64,000 bases of DNA from NCBI RefSeq assembly GCF_001404985.1, contig NZ_JRLF01000009.1, positions 186,001-250,000 on the forward strand, in the 5' to 3' direction. Origin of the DNA: Flavobacterium aquidurense. Lineage in GTDB: Bacteria > Bacteroidota > Bacteroidia > Flavobacteriales > Flavobacteriaceae. Below the pieces are notes generated by a model. That model worked only from the letters and a program-made list of their open reading frames with translations. It was not told where the DNA came from and made no database searches. The position numbers and the translations under genes were made by a program. The stretch's first letter is position 1. Each line of letters begins with the position of its first letter. Positions 62,495 to 64,000 of the stretch are shown here, piece by piece.

Positions 62495-62522
62495 TGTAGA
62501 CGCACTGCTGTGCGTGTCTACG
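62495..62522 (+). repeat. Dispersed hairpin repeat, copy B
   Basis: TGTAGACGCACTGCTGTGCG, then TGTCTACG. Same GACGCAC/GTGCGT core, opposite orientation to copy A, 24 bases apart, so A and B together can form a larger hairpin. They lie in the 283-base gap between batE and the cyclo-ligase gene; the rest of that gap has the terminator and AT-rich DNA. Confidence 0.8.
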
Positions 62523-62555
62523 ATTTTGATTGTGAGAAATACTGTATTGCAAAAT

Positions 62556-63128
62556 TTATTTAAAATTGTAAACTTTCTTAGGTGTAACACAATAATTCAA
62601 TTTCACATCAGATTCAAAAACATCTTCGATTTGGTTTTCAGCTTCAAAGAATGAAAGTCCAATTTTTAGGGTTTCCGGTTTGCATTCTGCTAGAAATTTA
62701 TCATAAAAACCTTTTCCGTACCCTACCCGATTTCCTAAAAGATCAAATGCCAAAAGCGGAACAAAAACTACATCAATAGTTTCTGACGGAACTGGCAATC
62801 CATTTACAGGTTCCGGAATATTATATTCGTTTTTTTTGATTTTGGTATTATCCGTCAATAAAAAATGTTTCATTTCCCTTGTTTCAAAATCACTTTTAGA
62901 AACTACAATTTCTTTATCTTTTCCGGAAAGAAGATGCAAAACATATTCTGTGTTTACTTCTTTTTGCTCTTCAATAGGCAAGAAAACATGATAATAGGTT
63001 TTATCCCAAATAGGCAATTGAATTAGATTATTGGCTATAGCCAAACTGTTTTCTTCCAGATCATCAAGAGTAAGCTGTTTGCGCAGATTTTTATAGTTGA
63101 GTCGTAATTCTTTTTTATTCGTCGGCAT
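62556..63128 (-). CDS. 5-formyltetrahydrofolate cyclo-ligase
   Basis: The 190-residue enzyme (from the ATG at 63128, MPTNKKELRLNYKNLRKQLT) activates 5-formyl-THF with ATP to methenyl-THF. Signatures: YHVFLPIEEQKEVNTEYVL, IDVVFVPLLAFDLLGNRVGYGKGFYDKFLAECKPETLKIGLSFFEAE (the conserved D-x-x-G-x-R-x-G-x-G-x-G-x-Y-D block). A longer reading from 63215 is not needed. It overlaps the upstream desuccinylase gene by 14 bases. Confidence 0.9.
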   Translation of the reverse strand: MPTNKKELRLNYKNLRKQLTLDDLEENSLAIANNLIQLPIWDKTYYHVFLPIEEQKEVNTEYVLHLLSGKDKEIVVSKSDFETREMKHFLLTDNTKIKKNEYNIPEPVNGLPVPSETIDVVFVPLLAFDLLGNRVGYGKGFYDKFLAECKPETLKIGLSFFEAENQIEDVFESDVKLNYCVTPKKVYNFK

Positions 63129-64000
63129 TTTCAGGATTATTTTTAGACATATGATAAATCGCATCGCCTTCATAAACAATAGGCGAATGATTCGCGTTAA
63201 TGACAAATCCGTCATGTGGCGCTTTTACTTTCTGTTCAAATTTACCAAACGGATCTGTAATGATCGCCAAAATTGTTCCTTTGGTTACAAATTTCCCAAT
63301 CAAGTTATAATCGTGCAGCAAACCAGAACATTTGGCACGCAGCCAAACCGAATATTTGATATAAATTGATTGTTCTTTAGCATATTCAACTACTTGTTTA
63401 GGATCAAGCATATCCAGATAATGCAGCAAACGCTTTACTCCCATTACACCTTCATTTGCAATCACATTATTAATATCTAATGATTTTCCGCCTTCAAAAA
63501 GCAGCATTTTGATATTGGCTTTCTCACAAGTTCCTCTAAAAGATCCATTTATATTTTTAGAATATAAAGTAAAAGGAGCATTAAATACATCGGCCAGGAT
63601 TTTTAATTCAGGATTATTCTCAGTAACTCTGATTTGCGGCGCGTTAAATCTACTTGCTCCACCGGCATGAAAATCTACTGCATAATCAATAATAGGCAAA
63701 ACTTCGGCAACAATATGATAAGCAAAACGACTTGCAAGAGAACCTTTTTTGCTTCCCGGGAAAACACGGTTTAAATCACGTCCGTCCGGAAACTCACGGG
63801 ATTTATTCACAAAACCATACATATTGATAATTGGGATACAAATAATAGTTCCTTTTGCGGGACGATTTATTTTTTTACTGATAATCTGACGAACGATTTC
63901 AACACCATTAATTTCATCACCATGAATTCCGGCTGAGAATAAAACTACCGGACCTTCAATCTTTGATCGACGCACAATAACCGGAATATTTAGTTTTGTG
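63115..64000 (-). CDS. Succinylglutamate desuccinylase/aspartoacylase-family protein (5' end beyond window)
   Basis: The reverse strand is open to the window edge, so at least 295 residues are present and the N-terminus lies outside. It is a zinc metallohydrolase of the M14/AstE-AspA group: FSAGIHGDEINGVEIVRQI carries the His and Glu of the H-x-x-E zinc pair, and YAVDFHAGGASRFNAPQIRV the third His. The GTG at 63975 is an internal codon and not the start, because the frame continues (TKLNIPVIVRRS). The C-terminal part (PHDGFVINANHSPIVYEGDAIYHM) is a beta-rich domain typical of this subgroup. Confidence 0.87.
   Translation of the reverse strand, partial: TKLNIPVIVRRSKIEGPVVLFSAGIHGDEINGVEIVRQIISKKINRPAKGTIICIPIINMYGFVNKSREFPDGRDLNRVFPGSKKGSLASRFAYHIVAEVLPIIDYAVDFHAGGASRFNAPQIRVTENNPELKILADVFNAPFTLYSKNINGSFRGTCEKANIKMLLFEGGKSLDINNVIANEGVMGVKRLLHYLDMLDPKQVVEYAKEQSIYIKYSVWLRAKCSGLLHDYNLIGKFVTKGTILAIITDPFGKFEQKVKAPHDGFVINANHSPIVYEGDAIYHMSKNNPENADE

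Noticed and set aside
63115..63975. Treating the desuccinylase-family gene as complete from the codon at 63975
   Set aside because: That codon is GTG and the frame continues to the window edge with coherent protein sequence; the gene is partial.

Overview
The window is AT-rich chromosomal DNA from a member of the Bacteroidota, most likely a Flavobacterium or a close relative. The evidence is the gene set (two proteins with type IX secretion C-terminal signals, a PorZ-like propeller, the Bat/MoxR aerotolerance cluster, a b558-type succinate dehydrogenase, HMG-CoA synthase of the mevalonate route), promoters of the Bacteroidota form TTG-N19/21-TAnnTTTG, and many strong hairpins with T-runs at gene ends. 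No rRNA, tRNA, CRISPR array, transposase or prophage was seen. The sequence looks like core genome with short accessory patches and many small dispersed repeats.

Layout. 1-4.2 kb: succinate dehydrogenase (sdhA cut by the window edge, then sdhC) and, divergently, HMG-CoA synthase. 4.2-14.4 kb: a more variable stretch with two overlapping paralogous five-helix membrane proteins, small orphan proteins, an acetyltransferase, a LytTR regulator, a double-glycine-leader peptide, a lipoprotein, a repeat-rich large protein, an XRE regulator, and a pair of membrane proteins, ending in two structured repeat elements. 14.4-18.0 kb: Xaa-Pro aminopeptidase, ferritin, an alpha/beta hydrolase and a cluster of 25-bp repeats. 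18.0-31.0 kb: two pairs of Roadblock/LC7-like genes bracket an ABC ATPase with a tiny membrane partner, AddB- and AddA-like recombination nucleases, an OmpA protein with thrombospondin type 3 repeats, Kbl and LspA. 31-40 kb: a DksA-like protein with a degenerate zinc site, IleRS, two exported proteins and a T9SS-targeted protein. 40-52 kb: recO, an acyltransferase and porZ in one direction, then GdhA, an outer-membrane protein, a cystathionine gamma-synthase/lyase, a DUF3298-type lipoprotein, an AlbA_2 protein, a short-chain dehydrogenase and an aldo/keto reductase. 52.5-62.3 kb: the complete moxR-DUF58-bat cluster, interrupted by a four-helix-bundle gene. 62.5-64 kb: 5-formyl-THF cyclo-ligase and a partial desuccinylase/aspartoacylase-family gene.

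The items most worth a second look are the duplicated Roadblock gene pairs without a visible GTPase partner, the four-helix-bundle (Avd-like) gene sitting inside the Bat cluster between 20-bp perfect inverted repeats, the orphan double-glycine peptide, the structured element at 14.13-14.23 kb, and several short palindromic repeat families that recur within the window. All family names come from reading the protein sequences; no database search was possible.
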